DNA of 64,000 nt from Bacillota bacterium (GTDB taxonomy: Bacteria > Bacillota > Clostridia > Christensenellales > CAG-138), in assembly GCA_023400985.1 (NCBI GenBank), contig JAEXEN010000016.1, forward strand, positions 1 to 64,000, written 5' to 3'. The translations under genes were made by a program, and so were the position numbers. Below, in pieces: positions 7,485 through 15,344 of this stretch (position 1 is its first letter; the number at the start of each line of letters is the position of its first letter). A model generated the notes under the pieces. That model was not told the DNA's origin, did no database searches, and worked only from the letters and a program-made list of their open reading frames with translations.

Positions 7485-8882
7485 TTATTGCTTCCCCTTG
7501 ACATACTCATCGATCGACTTCGCCGCGGTTTTCCCCGCGCCCATGGCGAGGATCACCGTTGCGGCGCCTGTCACCGCGTCACCGCCCGCGAAGATGCCGT
7601 CGCGCGTGGTGAGGCCCGTATCTTCGTCGCGCAGCACCAAGCAACCGTGGCGGTTGACCTCGAGGCCCTCGGTAGTGCGGCTGATGAGGGGATTGGGCGA
7701 GTTGCCTATAGCCATGACTACGCAGTCGGCCTCCATCTCAAACTCGCTTCCCTCTATGCGCACAGGTCTTGCACGACCCGAGGCGTCTGGTTCGCTCAGG
7801 CGCATTTTTTCAAAGCGCACGCCGCGCACCCAGCCGCTTTCGTTCTCCAGAATGGCCACGGGGCTGATGAGGAAATAGAATTCGACACCCTCTTCCTTGG
7901 CGTGGTGGATCTCCTCAAGCCTTGCGGGAAGCTCCTTTTCCGTCCTGCGGTATACGATGGTCGATTCCGCGCCTATGCGCTTGGCGCAGCGCGCCGCGTC
8001 CATAGCCACGTTGCCGCCGCCCACCACCACGACCTTTTTCGGGTGCGGTATGGGCGTTTCGGCGTCGGTACGGAACGCCTTCATGAGGTTGATGCGGGTA
8101 AGGAATTCGTTGGCGGAATATACGCCGCCCGCTTCCTCCCCGGGGATATTCATAAACGAGGGAAGCCCTGCGCCGCTGCCCACGAAAACGGCTTCGAATT
8201 TGTGGCGCTCGATCAGCTCGTCCACCGTGGCGGTTTTACCTACCACGAAATTGGTGCGGATCGTCACGCCGAGCTTTTTGAGGTTTTCGATCTCGTCGCG
8301 AACGATTGACTTCGGCAGGCGAAACTCGGGTATGCCGTACACCAGCACGCCGCCCGCCTCGTGCAGCGCCTCAAATACCGTCACCTCGTAGCCCATGCGG
8401 GCAAGCTCGCCCGCGCAGGTAAGCCCGGAGGGACCGGAGCCGACCACCGCCACCTTATGCCCGTTCTTCTTGGGCGCGGCAGGCTCTTTCTTGGCGTTGG
8501 CCATATAGTAGTCCGCCGCGAAGCGCTCAAGCCTGCCGATACCGACGGGGTCGCCCTTTATGCCGCGCACGCAAAGCTGCTCGCATTGCTTTTCCTGCGG
8601 GCAAACACGGCCGCACACGGCGGGCATGAGGTTGGTTTCATATATCTTTTCGGCGGCGGCGGTAAAGTCGCCCTCCTTGATGAGCGAGATAAAATCGGGG
8701 ATGGCGATGCCCACGGGGCAGCCGTTCACGCAAGGCCTATGCTTGCAGTTGAGGCAGCGGTTCGCCTCGTTTACGGCGTCCTCCGCCGTATAGCCGAGCG
8801 CGACCTCGTTGAAGTCCTTATTTCGTACATCGGGCGCAGCCTCGGGGATGGGGGTCTTTACAAGAGAATTGTTGTATGCCAT
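7485..8882 (-). CDS. nfnB: NfnB-type subunit (GltD-like flavoprotein) of NADH-dependent ferredoxin:NADP oxidoreductase
   Basis: This protein of about 465 residues is related to the small subunit of glutamate synthase. An N-terminal Cys-rich region with the CLNCKHRPCVNGCP and CGRVCPQEKQCEQLC clusters binds two [4Fe-4S] centres. A dinucleotide fold VVGSGPSGL follows at about 150, and a second, VVVGGGNVAMDAA, at about 280. The gene for a dihydroorotate-dehydrogenase-like FAD/2Fe-2S protein directly precedes it, the arrangement of the bifurcating transhydrogenase NfnAB, which couples ferredoxin and NADH oxidation to NADP reduction. The ATG at 8882 is preceded by GGTGAG; a GTG three codons earlier is possible. 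Confidence 0.88.
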   Translation of the reverse strand: MAYNNSLVKTPIPEAAPDVRNKDFNEVALGYTAEDAVNEANRCLNCKHRPCVNGCPVGIAIPDFISLIKEGDFTAAAEKIYETNLMPAVCGRVCPQEKQCEQLCVRGIKGDPVGIGRLERFAADYYMANAKKEPAAPKKNGHKVAVVGSGPSGLTCAGELARMGYEVTVFEALHEAGGVLVYGIPEFRLPKSIVRDEIENLKKLGVTIRTNFVVGKTATVDELIERHKFEAVFVGSGAGLPSFMNIPGEEAGGVYSANEFLTRINLMKAFRTDAETPIPHPKKVVVVGGGNVAMDAARCAKRIGAESTIVYRRTEKELPARLEEIHHAKEEGVEFYFLISPVAILENESGWVRGVRFEKMRLSEPDASGRARPVRIEGSEFEMEADCVVMAIGNSPNPLISRTTEGLEVNRHGCLVLRDEDTGLTTRDGIFAGGDAVTGAATVILAMGAGKTAAKSIDEYVKGKQ

Positions 8883-8883
8883 G

Positions 8884-9732
8884 TCACTCACCGACCTTCT
8901 TTGCCATCAGCCTGCAATCTGCCTCGCGCGCGCGGTTTTGCTCGAAGGCCGAATAGGCGCGGTTGCGCTTCATGAGCTGATCGTAATCCACAAGATGCCC
9001 GTCAAAATCCGGTCCGTCCACGCAAGCGAACTTGGTTTCGCCGCCCACGGTGACGCGGCAGCAGCCGCACATGCCCGTGCCGTCGATCATGATGGGGTTC
9101 ATGCTCACCACGGTCTTGATGCCGTATTCCTTGGTAAGCGCCGCCACGAATTTCATCATGATGATGGGGCCGATGGCAATTACCTCGTCGTACTTCTCGC
9201 CGCTGTCGATGAGGGACTTCAAAGCGTTGGTCACAAGGCCCTTCTCGCCATAGCTGCCGTCGTCGGTCATAATGAGGAATTTATCGCTCACGGCGCGGAA
9301 TTCGTCCTCCAGGATCACGAGATCCTTGGTGCGAAAACCCGCCACGGTATGCACTTTAGCGCCAAGTTCATGGAGTTTTTTCGCCACGGGGTATGCGATG
9401 GCGCTGCCAACGCCGCCGCCGATCACGGCAACCCTTTTGAGCCCCTCCACATGCGATGGCACGCCGAGCGGGCCTACGAAATCGTGCAGGGAATCGCCCA
9501 CGCTAAACCCGTTCAAGAGCTTGGTCGCGGCGCCCACGATCTGGAAAATGATGGTGACAAGTCCCTTCTCGCGGTCATAATCCGCAATCGTCAGGGGGAT
9601 GCGCTCCCCCGCCGAATCCACGCGTAATATCACGAACTGGCCCGGCTCCGCCTTTTTGGCGATGTCCGGCGCGTCGATACGCATGAGCGTGACGGTCGGA
9701 TTGAGCTCTTTTTTAAAGACGATCTCAAACAT
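8884..9732 (-). CDS. nfnA: NfnA-type subunit (FAD and 2Fe-2S)
   Basis: This 282-residue protein belongs to the ferredoxin-NADP reductase-like family. It has an FAD-binding barrel (RIPLTIADYD at about 50), an NAD-binding region (VAVIGGGVGSAIAYPVAKKL at about 105) and a C-terminal cysteine cluster (GTGMCGCCRV...KFACVDGP) that ligates a [2Fe-2S] centre. It resembles the electron-transfer subunit of dihydroorotate dehydrogenase, but no pyrD is nearby and the next gene encodes the NfnB partner. The ATG at 9732 follows AGGAG by 7 bases; an upstream in-frame start has no such site. Confidence 0.88.
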   Translation of the reverse strand: MFEIVFKKELNPTVTLMRIDAPDIAKKAEPGQFVILRVDSAGERIPLTIADYDREKGLVTIIFQIVGAATKLLNGFSVGDSLHDFVGPLGVPSHVEGLKRVAVIGGGVGSAIAYPVAKKLHELGAKVHTVAGFRTKDLVILEDEFRAVSDKFLIMTDDGSYGEKGLVTNALKSLIDSGEKYDEVIAIGPIIMMKFVAALTKEYGIKTVVSMNPIMIDGTGMCGCCRVTVGGETKFACVDGPDFDGHLVDYDQLMKRNRAYSAFEQNRAREADCRLMAKKVGE

Positions 9733-9839
9733 GAGCATTCTCCTTTGCAGCATGGATATGCAAAAACACGCACGGTATTATTGTACCCTACGCACGGATA
9801 AAATGCCATTCCAAATTTGTTATAGCCTTATATGGGGTT

Positions 9840-10820
9840 TTAAAAACCCGACGTCGATCCGCTGACGCCTGCAGAACAGCTGATGAGGCTATCATCGCAA
9901 TCGGGAAGTATGCTTTCGCCGTCATAATTCGCCAGCATGCCGCCATAGAAGCGATAAGGTTTTATCAACCTGTAGACCGGAAGCGCGACAATGACGCCAG
10001 CTACATCTATAAATTCCTGAACGAACAAATTACCCGTTGTCTTTTTCCCATAAATTATGCCTGCATAATAGGTTCTCAATAGCAAACAAAACATTTCCGC
10101 CGAGCTTGCGGTTTTCGTACTTACCACAAAATCGATTTGCTTTACGGCTATATCATTTTCGCTTTGCGCGGGGAGGACTTTATTCGTTACAATGCCGTTT
10201 TTATCCTCAAAGCTCAGCCGCATATTCTGATCTGCAAAATAGCTTGCATATTGAAGCATTTCATTGACGGGCCCGCCGGAGCAATCGCTCAAATCAATGA
10301 TGACCCTCGTTTTTTGGGAAAGGAGCGTTTTTAAAGTATCGGTATCATTTATGCTGAACGACCGTATTTTTATATATCCCAGATCCTCCGACAAAGATTC
10401 ATACAGTGTTTCGATCCTGCAATTGTCTTCTGCTTTAGGCGGTTTCATTGTAATGTTCTTTATATGACCCAGCGGTGTTTTAATAATTAGGTCGATAGCC
10501 CCCTTATCCGTTCCGGTTCTTTCGAAGGGCTCGTCCGGCGAATGTCCGTTTATGGAGATCAAGCAATCGCCCAAGCCTATTTGATCCGTCACGTTCTCAT
10601 TTACCCGATAAAAGATATAACCGTCCTCACAGCGCAGCACTTCAAAACCCAGGTTATGGAGCGTAAATAGATCGCCGGAAGCTATATAAAACCAGAGATC
10701 GCCATTTGCCAAAACATAGTCAACAATGTTTTGCATACCGGCAAAGGCGGAAAATCGATAGTAATTGACATACCGGGCGCTGTAATACTCTTTAAACTGG
10801 TCAAAGGACATTTTCTTCAT
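9840..10820 (-). CDS. S41 peptidase, nisin-resistance-protein-like
   Basis: This 326-residue protein has a helical N-terminal region, a PDZ-like part (GLGDCLISINGHSPDEP, about 82-98) and an S41 tail-specific protease core. The core includes RVIIDLSDCSGG (172-183), TASSAEM (237-243, putative catalytic serine) and GKKTTG (258-263). TASSAEM is the signature reported for the nisin resistance protein NSR. I chose the ATG at 10820 because GAGG lies 8 bases upstream and a -10 box sits just before it. Longer forms would begin upstream of that promoter. With this start there is no signal peptide or membrane anchor, unlike NSR. It is transcribed divergently from the exported-peptide gene at 10999, so it may cleave or clear that peptide. 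Confidence 0.75.
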   Translation of the reverse strand: MKKMSFDQFKEYYSARYVNYYRFSAFAGMQNIVDYVLANGDLWFYIASGDLFTLHNLGFEVLRCEDGYIFYRVNENVTDQIGLGDCLISINGHSPDEPFERTGTDKGAIDLIIKTPLGHIKNITMKPPKAEDNCRIETLYESLSEDLGYIKIRSFSINDTDTLKTLLSQKTRVIIDLSDCSGGPVNEMLQYASYFADQNMRLSFEDKNGIVTNKVLPAQSENDIAVKQIDFVVSTKTASSAEMFCLLLRTYYAGIIYGKKTTGNLFVQEFIDVAGVIVALPVYRLIKPYRFYGGMLANYDGESILPDCDDSLISCSAGVSGSTSGF

Positions 10821-10874
10821 GGTAGAAACCTCGTAATAGCCGCCGCAATCCTGCGTTATGCGATTCTCTAACAA

Positions 10875-10903
10875 TTTATAATAACTTGTCGAAAATGCAA
10901 AAA
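10875..10903 (-). promoter_or_regulatory. Probable promoter of the S41 peptidase gene
   Basis: On the minus strand TATAAA (10880-10875) is preceded at 17 bases by TTTTTG (10903-10898), a poor -35 box. The inverted repeat at 10910-10941 ends 6 bases before that -35 box, the position expected of an activator. Confidence 0.45.
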
Positions 10904-10909
10904 CCATGA

Positions 10910-10941
10910 CGTTTTCGGAAAATTTATTCTTTCCGAAAACG
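10910..10941. promoter_or_regulatory. Perfect inverted repeat between divergent peptide and peptidase genes
   Basis: Perfect 12-bp arms CGTTTTCGGAAA (10910-10921) and TTTCCGAAAACG (10930-10941) flank an AT-rich 8-bp spacer. This is the size and shape of a dimer operator for an RNPP-type regulator, and such a regulator is encoded at 11103-12077. The site lies just upstream of the weak -35 of the peptidase promoter and overlaps the -35 region of the peptide promoter. Confidence 0.7.
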
Positions 10942-10949
10942 GCATGGCC

Positions 10950-10955
10950 TATAGT
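10950..10955 (+). promoter_or_regulatory. -10 box of the peptide gene
   Basis: TATAGT matches the consensus at 5 of 6 positions. The -35 region (about 10927-10932, TTCTTT) is poor and lies inside the inverted repeat, suggesting that expression depends on a regulator bound there. Confidence 0.4.
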
Positions 10956-10998
10956 CCCTTTGATGATAGAATACAAGAAAAAGGAGGATTTTACAACT

Positions 10999-11145
10999 AT
11001 GAAAAAGACAGTCAGGTTCTTTATCTTGTTTGCCTGCGTATTCGCATTGGTCGGCACTCTTTCCGGCGCACAGGCCAAAACGGAAAAATCGCAGGGGATC
11101 CTTCAGCTTTGCTGCGACGGCGACTGGGAATATGTTGGTAAATAG
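10999..11145 (+). CDS. Small exported peptide, candidate signalling pheromone precursor
   Basis: This is a 48-codon gene with GGAGG (10983-10987) 11 bases before its ATG. The product has a classical signal peptide: basic KK start, hydrophobic core FFILFACVFALVGTL, and an AQA cleavage site after residue 26. Cleavage would leave a 22-residue peptide with adjacent Cys38-Cys39 and the C-terminus GDWEYVGK. The 3' end overlaps the end of the convergent TPR regulator gene by 43 bases. The peptide gene is divergent from an S41 peptidase, with a perfect inverted repeat between them. Short exported peptides beside TPR-type XRE regulators are the hallmark of Rgg/PlcR/ComR signalling. No function is proven. 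Confidence 0.7.
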   Translation: MKKTVRFFILFACVFALVGTLSGAQAKTEKSQGILQLCCDGDWEYVGK

Positions 11146-12077
11146 GGGAACATTGCCGGAAGTTCAAGATCAAAATGTTCCCTTGCAAACTCTGCAAACA
11201 ATTGCATGTTTTTTTCGTTATCTACCGATGAAGCGAGTAAGTAAGCAAATATAATATTACTTCTCGCTTCTTCAAGTTGCTCCGGCTTGCCCCGCTTTTG
11301 TATGGCCCAACTGCGGTTGTAGTAGAATTTTGCCATCAAGCGTGTGCAGTCTGTTTGTTTGCACAGATGGATTCCCTTGTCGCAAATGCGAATGCAATCC
11401 AAATAGCGTTCGGTTTGGCCGAGGCACATTGACAGATTGTGCAAGACCATAGGGTAAGTGCGCATTTTCTCCTGCGCATCGATATGGCGGCAGGCCAAAT
11501 ATTCCTCAAGCTCCGTGAAGAGCTTAGTCGCCTCGTCAAGCCTGCCTAGTTTGCCGTATACGATCGCGATATTGCTGATGATCGTGATCTCATCAAAATC
11601 CAAGTATAGCTCATTGAGCTTACTTTTGTTGTACTTGGGAATCGTAAGCGATATCGCTTTTTGGAGCTTCTCTAAAACCTCTGCGTCCGGCATGCCGCAC
11701 TCTGTGCCAATAATAACGCTCATGTAGAGGGAAAACTGCCGATGCAGCTTCTCATCGTCGTCTGCGATCAGCGCGTTGAATTCATCCAACTGTATGCTCG
11801 CCTTTTCAAAATCCAGTACTACAACGCTCTCACGGATTTCGTATTTTTTCTCATGTATCGCAAAATCATGGTCGCTCATCAGCACATCATATAAATCGCT
11901 GCTTCTTCCCATGCGTTGCATGAGCGCGTCAAAAACGGCCTTGCTCGGCAAACGGTGACCGTTTTCGATGCGCGACAAAGTCGGCACCGCGCAAATACCG
12001 TCACAAAGGTCTTCCTGTGTGATGGCAAGTTGCGTACGCAATTTTCGTATGGTTTCGCCGACTCGATAGTTCGTCAT
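11103..12077 (-). CDS. XRE-family regulator with TPR-like C-terminal domain (RNPP type)
   Basis: This 324-residue protein has an N-terminal helix-turn-helix at about residues 8-60 (RKLRTQLAITQEDL, then VPTLSRIENGHRLPS). About 250 helical residues follow with TPR-like spacing, for example NIAIVYGKLGRLDEATKLF at about 165 and VLHNLSMCLGQTERYLDC at about 205. This is the architecture of Rgg, PlcR, NprR and ComR, which bind an imported short peptide in the TPR groove. The exported-peptide gene converges on its 3' end. It starts at the ATG at 12077 or the GTG at 12086; neither has a strong ribosome binding site. Confidence 0.85.
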   Translation of the reverse strand: MTNYRVGETIRKLRTQLAITQEDLCDGICAVPTLSRIENGHRLPSKAVFDALMQRMGRSSDLYDVLMSDHDFAIHEKKYEIRESVVVLDFEKASIQLDEFNALIADDDEKLHRQFSLYMSVIIGTECGMPDAEVLEKLQKAISLTIPKYNKSKLNELYLDFDEITIISNIAIVYGKLGRLDEATKLFTELEEYLACRHIDAQEKMRTYPMVLHNLSMCLGQTERYLDCIRICDKGIHLCKQTDCTRLMAKFYYNRSWAIQKRGKPEQLEEARSNIIFAYLLASSVDNEKNMQLFAEFAREHFDLELPAMFPYLPTYSQSPSQQS

Positions 12078-12116
12078 TCTTAACACTCTGCCTGTCTATT
12101 TTTGGTTTATATTGTT

Positions 12117-12144
12117 ATTATAGCACATACGCATAGAGGGGCAA
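12117..12144 (-). promoter_or_regulatory. Promoter of the TPR regulator gene
   Basis: On the minus strand a perfect TATAAT (12122-12117) is preceded at 16 bases by TTGCCC (12144-12139). This suggests constitutive expression of the regulator, as is usual for peptide receptors. Confidence 0.6.
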
Positions 12145-12207
12145 AATATGGCATGTCTACTATATACATGGTATACTGGTCCTATCTTTCTTGGGGAGGG
12201 CTTTTTC

Positions 12208-12678
12208 ATGCGGCGTACGGACAGAGAGTCCAGGGACTATGCGGGCATCTTAAAAAAATGCAAAATTATGCGGCTCGGACTTTGCGGAAACGGGTTCCCC
12301 TACATAGTGCCGATGAACTTCGGGTACGATTTTGACGATACTGCGATCACGCTTTATCTGCATGGCGCGCGGGAGGGAAAAAAGCTCGATCTGATCAGGG
12401 AAAATCCCAATGCCTGCTTTGAGATGGACTGCTCGTTCGAGCTCAAGTACGACGCGGCGAAGGACTCCTACACCTCCTACTACGAATGCCTCATGGGCTT
12501 CGGGCAGATCGAAATCGTGGAGGCGTTTGACGAAAAGCAAAGCGCGCTCATCAAGATCATGGAGCACCAATGCGGCGAAGGTATTTATGAGTTTGACGAA
12601 AAGACCGTGAACGCGGTGGCGATCTTACGCATGCGATGCACGGATTTCTCGGCCAAAGCAAACAAAGGAAAGGCGTGA
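12208..12678 (+). CDS. Pyridoxamine 5'-phosphate oxidase-family flavin-binding protein (NimA-like)
   Basis: This protein of about 156 residues starts MRRTDRE and continues with the split-barrel fold of small FMN/heme-binding proteins. Features include GNGFPYIVPMNFGYD at about 30-44, LYLHGAREGKKLDLI at about 55-69, and NPNACFEMD. This matches the NimA-like branch, some members of which are linked to nitroimidazole resistance; the substrate here is unknown. The ATG at 12208 follows GGAGG by 8 bases, so a longer N-terminus is rejected. Its stop overlaps the start of the acetyltransferase gene, so the two are translated together. Confidence 0.85.
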   Translation: MRRTDRESRDYAGILKKCKIMRLGLCGNGFPYIVPMNFGYDFDDTAITLYLHGAREGKKLDLIRENPNACFEMDCSFELKYDAAKDSYTSYYECLMGFGQIEIVEAFDEKQSALIKIMEHQCGEGIYEFDEKTVNAVAILRMRCTDFSAKANKGKA

Positions 12679-13151
12679 AGAGCACGCTCCGCGGAAAACT
12701 TATCGCGCTATATCCCTATACGCGTGAATTGTGCCATGCATTTTGGCGAGACTATGTGGCCGATTTTGACATGTTGGATAAAGAATATGTATACAACGAA
12801 TCGGAAGTCGACAGGCTTTATGAAAAATGGTCGGCGGATGAAAGCAGGCGTTTATTTGCCATATGCCTTGGAGGAAAAGTCATAGGCGAAATACAGTTAA
12901 AACGCATAGACTTTGAAAAAGGCTGCGCAACATTGAGCGTACACCTCGCAAACGACGCCTTCAAAAACCGCGGCTACGGCACGGAAGCCGAGCGGCTTCT
13001 CATCGCCTACGCATTTCAAAAATTGGGTCTAAATACGCTGTATGCCGACTGCGTCCACAGGAACAAGCGCAGCACCCATGTGCTTGAAAAGGTGGGGTTC
13101 ACTTTTACGCACGAGGATAACGCGCTGCGCTATTACGTTCTTAAAGGATAA
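12675..13151 (+). CDS. GNAT-family N-acetyltransferase
   Basis: This protein of about 158 residues has the RimJ/RimL-like GNAT pattern. A strand VIGEIQLKRID is followed by an acetyl-CoA pyrophosphate loop, FKNRGYGTEAERLL, at about 104-117. Then come LYADCVHRNKRSTHVLEKVGF and a C-terminal strand. The GTG at 12675 overlaps the stop of the preceding gene and follows AAAGGAAAGG, so it is preferred over an upstream ATG inside that gene. The acceptor (protein N-terminus, small amine or antibiotic) cannot be told from sequence. Confidence 0.85.
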   Translation: MKSTLRGKLIALYPYTRELCHAFWRDYVADFDMLDKEYVYNESEVDRLYEKWSADESRRLFAICLGGKVIGEIQLKRIDFEKGCATLSVHLANDAFKNRGYGTEAERLLIAYAFQKLGLNTLYADCVHRNKRSTHVLEKVGFTFTHEDNALRYYVLKG

Positions 13152-13164
13152 TCTTATATAAAAA

Positions 13165-14253
13165 TCAAAGCAGCATTTCGTACAGCGCCCGTATATGCTC
13201 CATATCGTTAGGCACGCCGGTCGTTTTCTGCGGGTCCTTGGCGACGGTCTGCGCCGCCCACAGGGAAAGCTCCGCCGCATCCAAACGCATATCCAACGGG
13301 AAGTTGCGTTTGGTATACGACACAAGCTCCTCCCGCGAAACGCCGAGGGCGTTGAGCGCAGCCTCAAGCCTTTGCGGCCGGCGATCTCCCACCTCCGAGA
13401 GGTAAGCAGGTAATACATAGGCGTTTGCCCTGCCGTGCGGCACATTTTTGAAGTAGGTGAGCGGATAGCCCATGGCATGCATGAGCGTGGTGCCCGTGTT
13501 GGCGATGCCCATGCCGCCGAGCAGGGAAACAAACATCAGTTCGTCGCGAATAGGCGCAAGCTCGCCGCGCTCCAAAGGCCCCATGAGCGCGCCGAAGCGG
13601 GAAAGCGCGTAAAAGTTGAGCGCGTCCGTCACGGGCGACGCCTTGGTGGAGATAACGCTTTCCAAACAATGCGTAAGCGCGTCGAACGCGGTGTCGAGCG
13701 TGACGGAAGGCGAAAGCGATTCCGTATAGCCGGGGTCGAGAAGCGCCACGCGCGGAAAGGTCTTTATCCCGCCGAACGACTGCTTGGTCTCGACCTTCCT
13801 CCATGTCAGCACCGACCAGGGCGTCGCCTCGCTGCCCGTGCCGGAGGTCGTAGGGACGGCCGCAACGGGGAGCACGCGCTCGTACTTATTTTGGAACAAT
13901 GCCTCCGGCTCAATATTCTCGGCCCCAAACACCGCCACGGCCTTTGCCGCGTCGATGGGAGAGCCGCCGCCGATGCCGACGATGAAATCCGCGTGAAATT
14001 CGCGCGCATGCGCGCCGAGCTCGCGGCACTGTTCCACCTCGGGATTGTTCCCTACTCCTTCGAAGGTTTCGTAGACAATTTTTAGCGCTTTGAGTTGGCG
14101 CTCCACGTCGGAAAGCGCGCCCGAGAGCCTGCCGGAGTTCCTCCCTGTTACAACAAATGCCCTCCCCCCCAGGCGCAGCGCCTCCGCGTTGTTTTGTACC
14201 GCGCCGCGCGAGAAGCGTATACTGGTCGGCATATTGAATAAAAATTTCATCAT
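13165..14253 (-). CDS. Iron-containing alcohol dehydrogenase
   Basis: This 362-residue protein is of group III (Fe-ADH) type. The N-terminal Rossmann half carries the nucleotide motif GGGSPIDAAK at about 97-106 and PTTSGTGSE at about 134-142. The C-terminal half carries the metal ligands, in DTAFDALTHCLE and then HAMGYPLTYFKNVPHG with the paired histidines. It would interconvert an aldehyde and alcohol with NAD(P)H in fermentation. The start ATG has only a weak AAAG-type site. It stands alone on its strand, upstream of a repeat cluster, and converges with the GNAT gene 13 bases away. Confidence 0.9.
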   Translation of the reverse strand: MMKFLFNMPTSIRFSRGAVQNNAEALRLGGRAFVVTGRNSGRLSGALSDVERQLKALKIVYETFEGVGNNPEVEQCRELGAHAREFHADFIVGIGGGSPIDAAKAVAVFGAENIEPEALFQNKYERVLPVAAVPTTSGTGSEATPWSVLTWRKVETKQSFGGIKTFPRVALLDPGYTESLSPSVTLDTAFDALTHCLESVISTKASPVTDALNFYALSRFGALMGPLERGELAPIRDELMFVSLLGGMGIANTGTTLMHAMGYPLTYFKNVPHGRANAYVLPAYLSEVGDRRPQRLEAALNALGVSREELVSYTKRNFPLDMRLDAAELSLWAAQTVAKDPQKTTGVPNDMEHIRALYEMLL

Positions 14254-14309
14254 ATTTCTGCTTTCTATTTGATTTTAAGGGCGTAAGCGGCGTGCGTACC
14301 GCTTGTTTT

Positions 14310-14605
14310 CTGCGTTTTAACCGGGGGATTCTTCGTTGCGCTCAGAATGACAGTGGGGGAGAAGACTGGTACCGTTGCCTTCTGCGCTTTAAGCATGGGA
14401 TTCTTCACTCCGCTTCGTTGCGTTCAGAATGACGGTAGGGTAGGTATGTACCGTTGAATTCTACGCTCCATGCAGGGGATTCTTTGCTGCGCTCAGAATG
14501 ACAGTGGGGGAGTATGTTCTGCGCAAGTTCTTTGCAGGCATCCATTTTTAACTGTCCTTCTGAACAGAGGGCATAGTCCGAAATGAAGAATCTTCTTCGG
14601 GCTAT
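14310..14605. repeat. Three tandem imperfect repeats plus one inverted copy
   Basis: Units of about 70-80 bases beginning near 14310, 14381 and 14460 share GGGATTCTT, then GCGCTCAGAATGAC, then GGTGGG-like ends. A degenerate copy in the opposite orientation covers about 14550-14605. Another single copy lies at about 56688-56730. The interval 14254-14690 holds no credible gene; the minus-strand frame across it is built from the repeats. Confidence 0.7.
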
Positions 14606-14690
14606 CCGCCATGTTACGCCTCGTATAAATCCTTCCATCCGGGGTTCATGCTTTTATTAAAGCGGCCTCTTTGACAGCGCAATATCGCGC

Positions 14691-15344
14691 TTAGGCCCGT
14701 CCTTCCCTTATCGCCTTCACCATCGCTTTAGGGTCTTTGGCGGTGAAAACGCTGTTGCCGGCAACGAGCACGTTTGCGCCCGCGTCGATGCAAAGCCGAG
14801 CGGTCTCGGGATTGATACCGCCGTCCACCTCGATATCGAGCGCGAGGCTGCGCTCGTTTATTATCGCTCGAAGGGCCGTTATCTTTTTAAGCGTTTCGGT
14901 GATGAAGCTCTGTCCGCCTGCGCCCGGGTTTACGCTCATCAAAAGCACCATATCACAAAGGTCGAGCACATGCTCGATAAGGCAAAGGGGGCTCGCGGGG
15001 TTCAATACAACGCCCGCCTTCATGCCCGCGAGGCGGATGGCTTGCAGCGTCCTATGGATATGCCTGTCGGCTTCCGCGTGAAAGGTGAGTATGTTTGCGC
15101 CCGCGTCGCGGAATTGCCCGATATGCGTTTCGGGGTGCTCCACCATCAGATGCACGTCGAGCGGGAGTTCGGTATGCTTTCTTACGGCCTTGCACATAGC
15201 GGGGCCGAATGTGATGGCGCTCACGAAGCTTCCGTCCATCACGTCAAAGTGCACGTAATCGGCGCCCCACGCCTCCACGCGTTCCACCTCGCGCCCCATA
15301 TCGGCAAAGTCGGCGGATAAAATAGACGGCGCAACCTTAATCAT
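14691..15344 (-). CDS. rpe: Ribulose-phosphate 3-epimerase
   Basis: This 217-residue TIM barrel begins with KVAPSILSADFADMG. The metal-binding HFDVMDGSFV is at about 33-42, HLMVEHPE at about 66-73, MSVNPGAGGQSF at about 140-151 and EVDGGI at about 177-182, all hallmarks of the enzyme. It interconverts ribulose 5-phosphate and xylulose 5-phosphate. It is the last gene of the priA operon, overlapping rsgA by 8 bases, the same place it holds in Bacillus. Confidence 0.97.
   Translation of the reverse strand: MIKVAPSILSADFADMGREVERVEAWGADYVHFDVMDGSFVSAITFGPAMCKAVRKHTELPLDVHLMVEHPETHIGQFRDAGANILTFHAEADRHIHRTLQAIRLAGMKAGVVLNPASPLCLIEHVLDLCDMVLLMSVNPGAGGQSFITETLKKITALRAIINERSLALDIEVDGGINPETARLCIDAGANVLVAGNSVFTAKDPKAMVKAIREGRA

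Noticed and set aside
9840..11078. A longer S41 peptidase starting at a TTG inside the peptide gene.
   Set aside because: It has no ribosome binding site, begins upstream of the likely promoter and its extra residues are the antisense of the peptide gene.
13435..14085. Plus-strand frame over the iron alcohol dehydrogenase.
   Set aside because: It is a shadow of a well-matched dehydrogenase on the minus strand and has no ribosome binding site.
14405..14638. Minus-strand frame of 77 codons between the alcohol dehydrogenase and rpe genes.
   Set aside because: It is made of the intergenic GATTCTT...CAGAATGAC repeats read in one frame.
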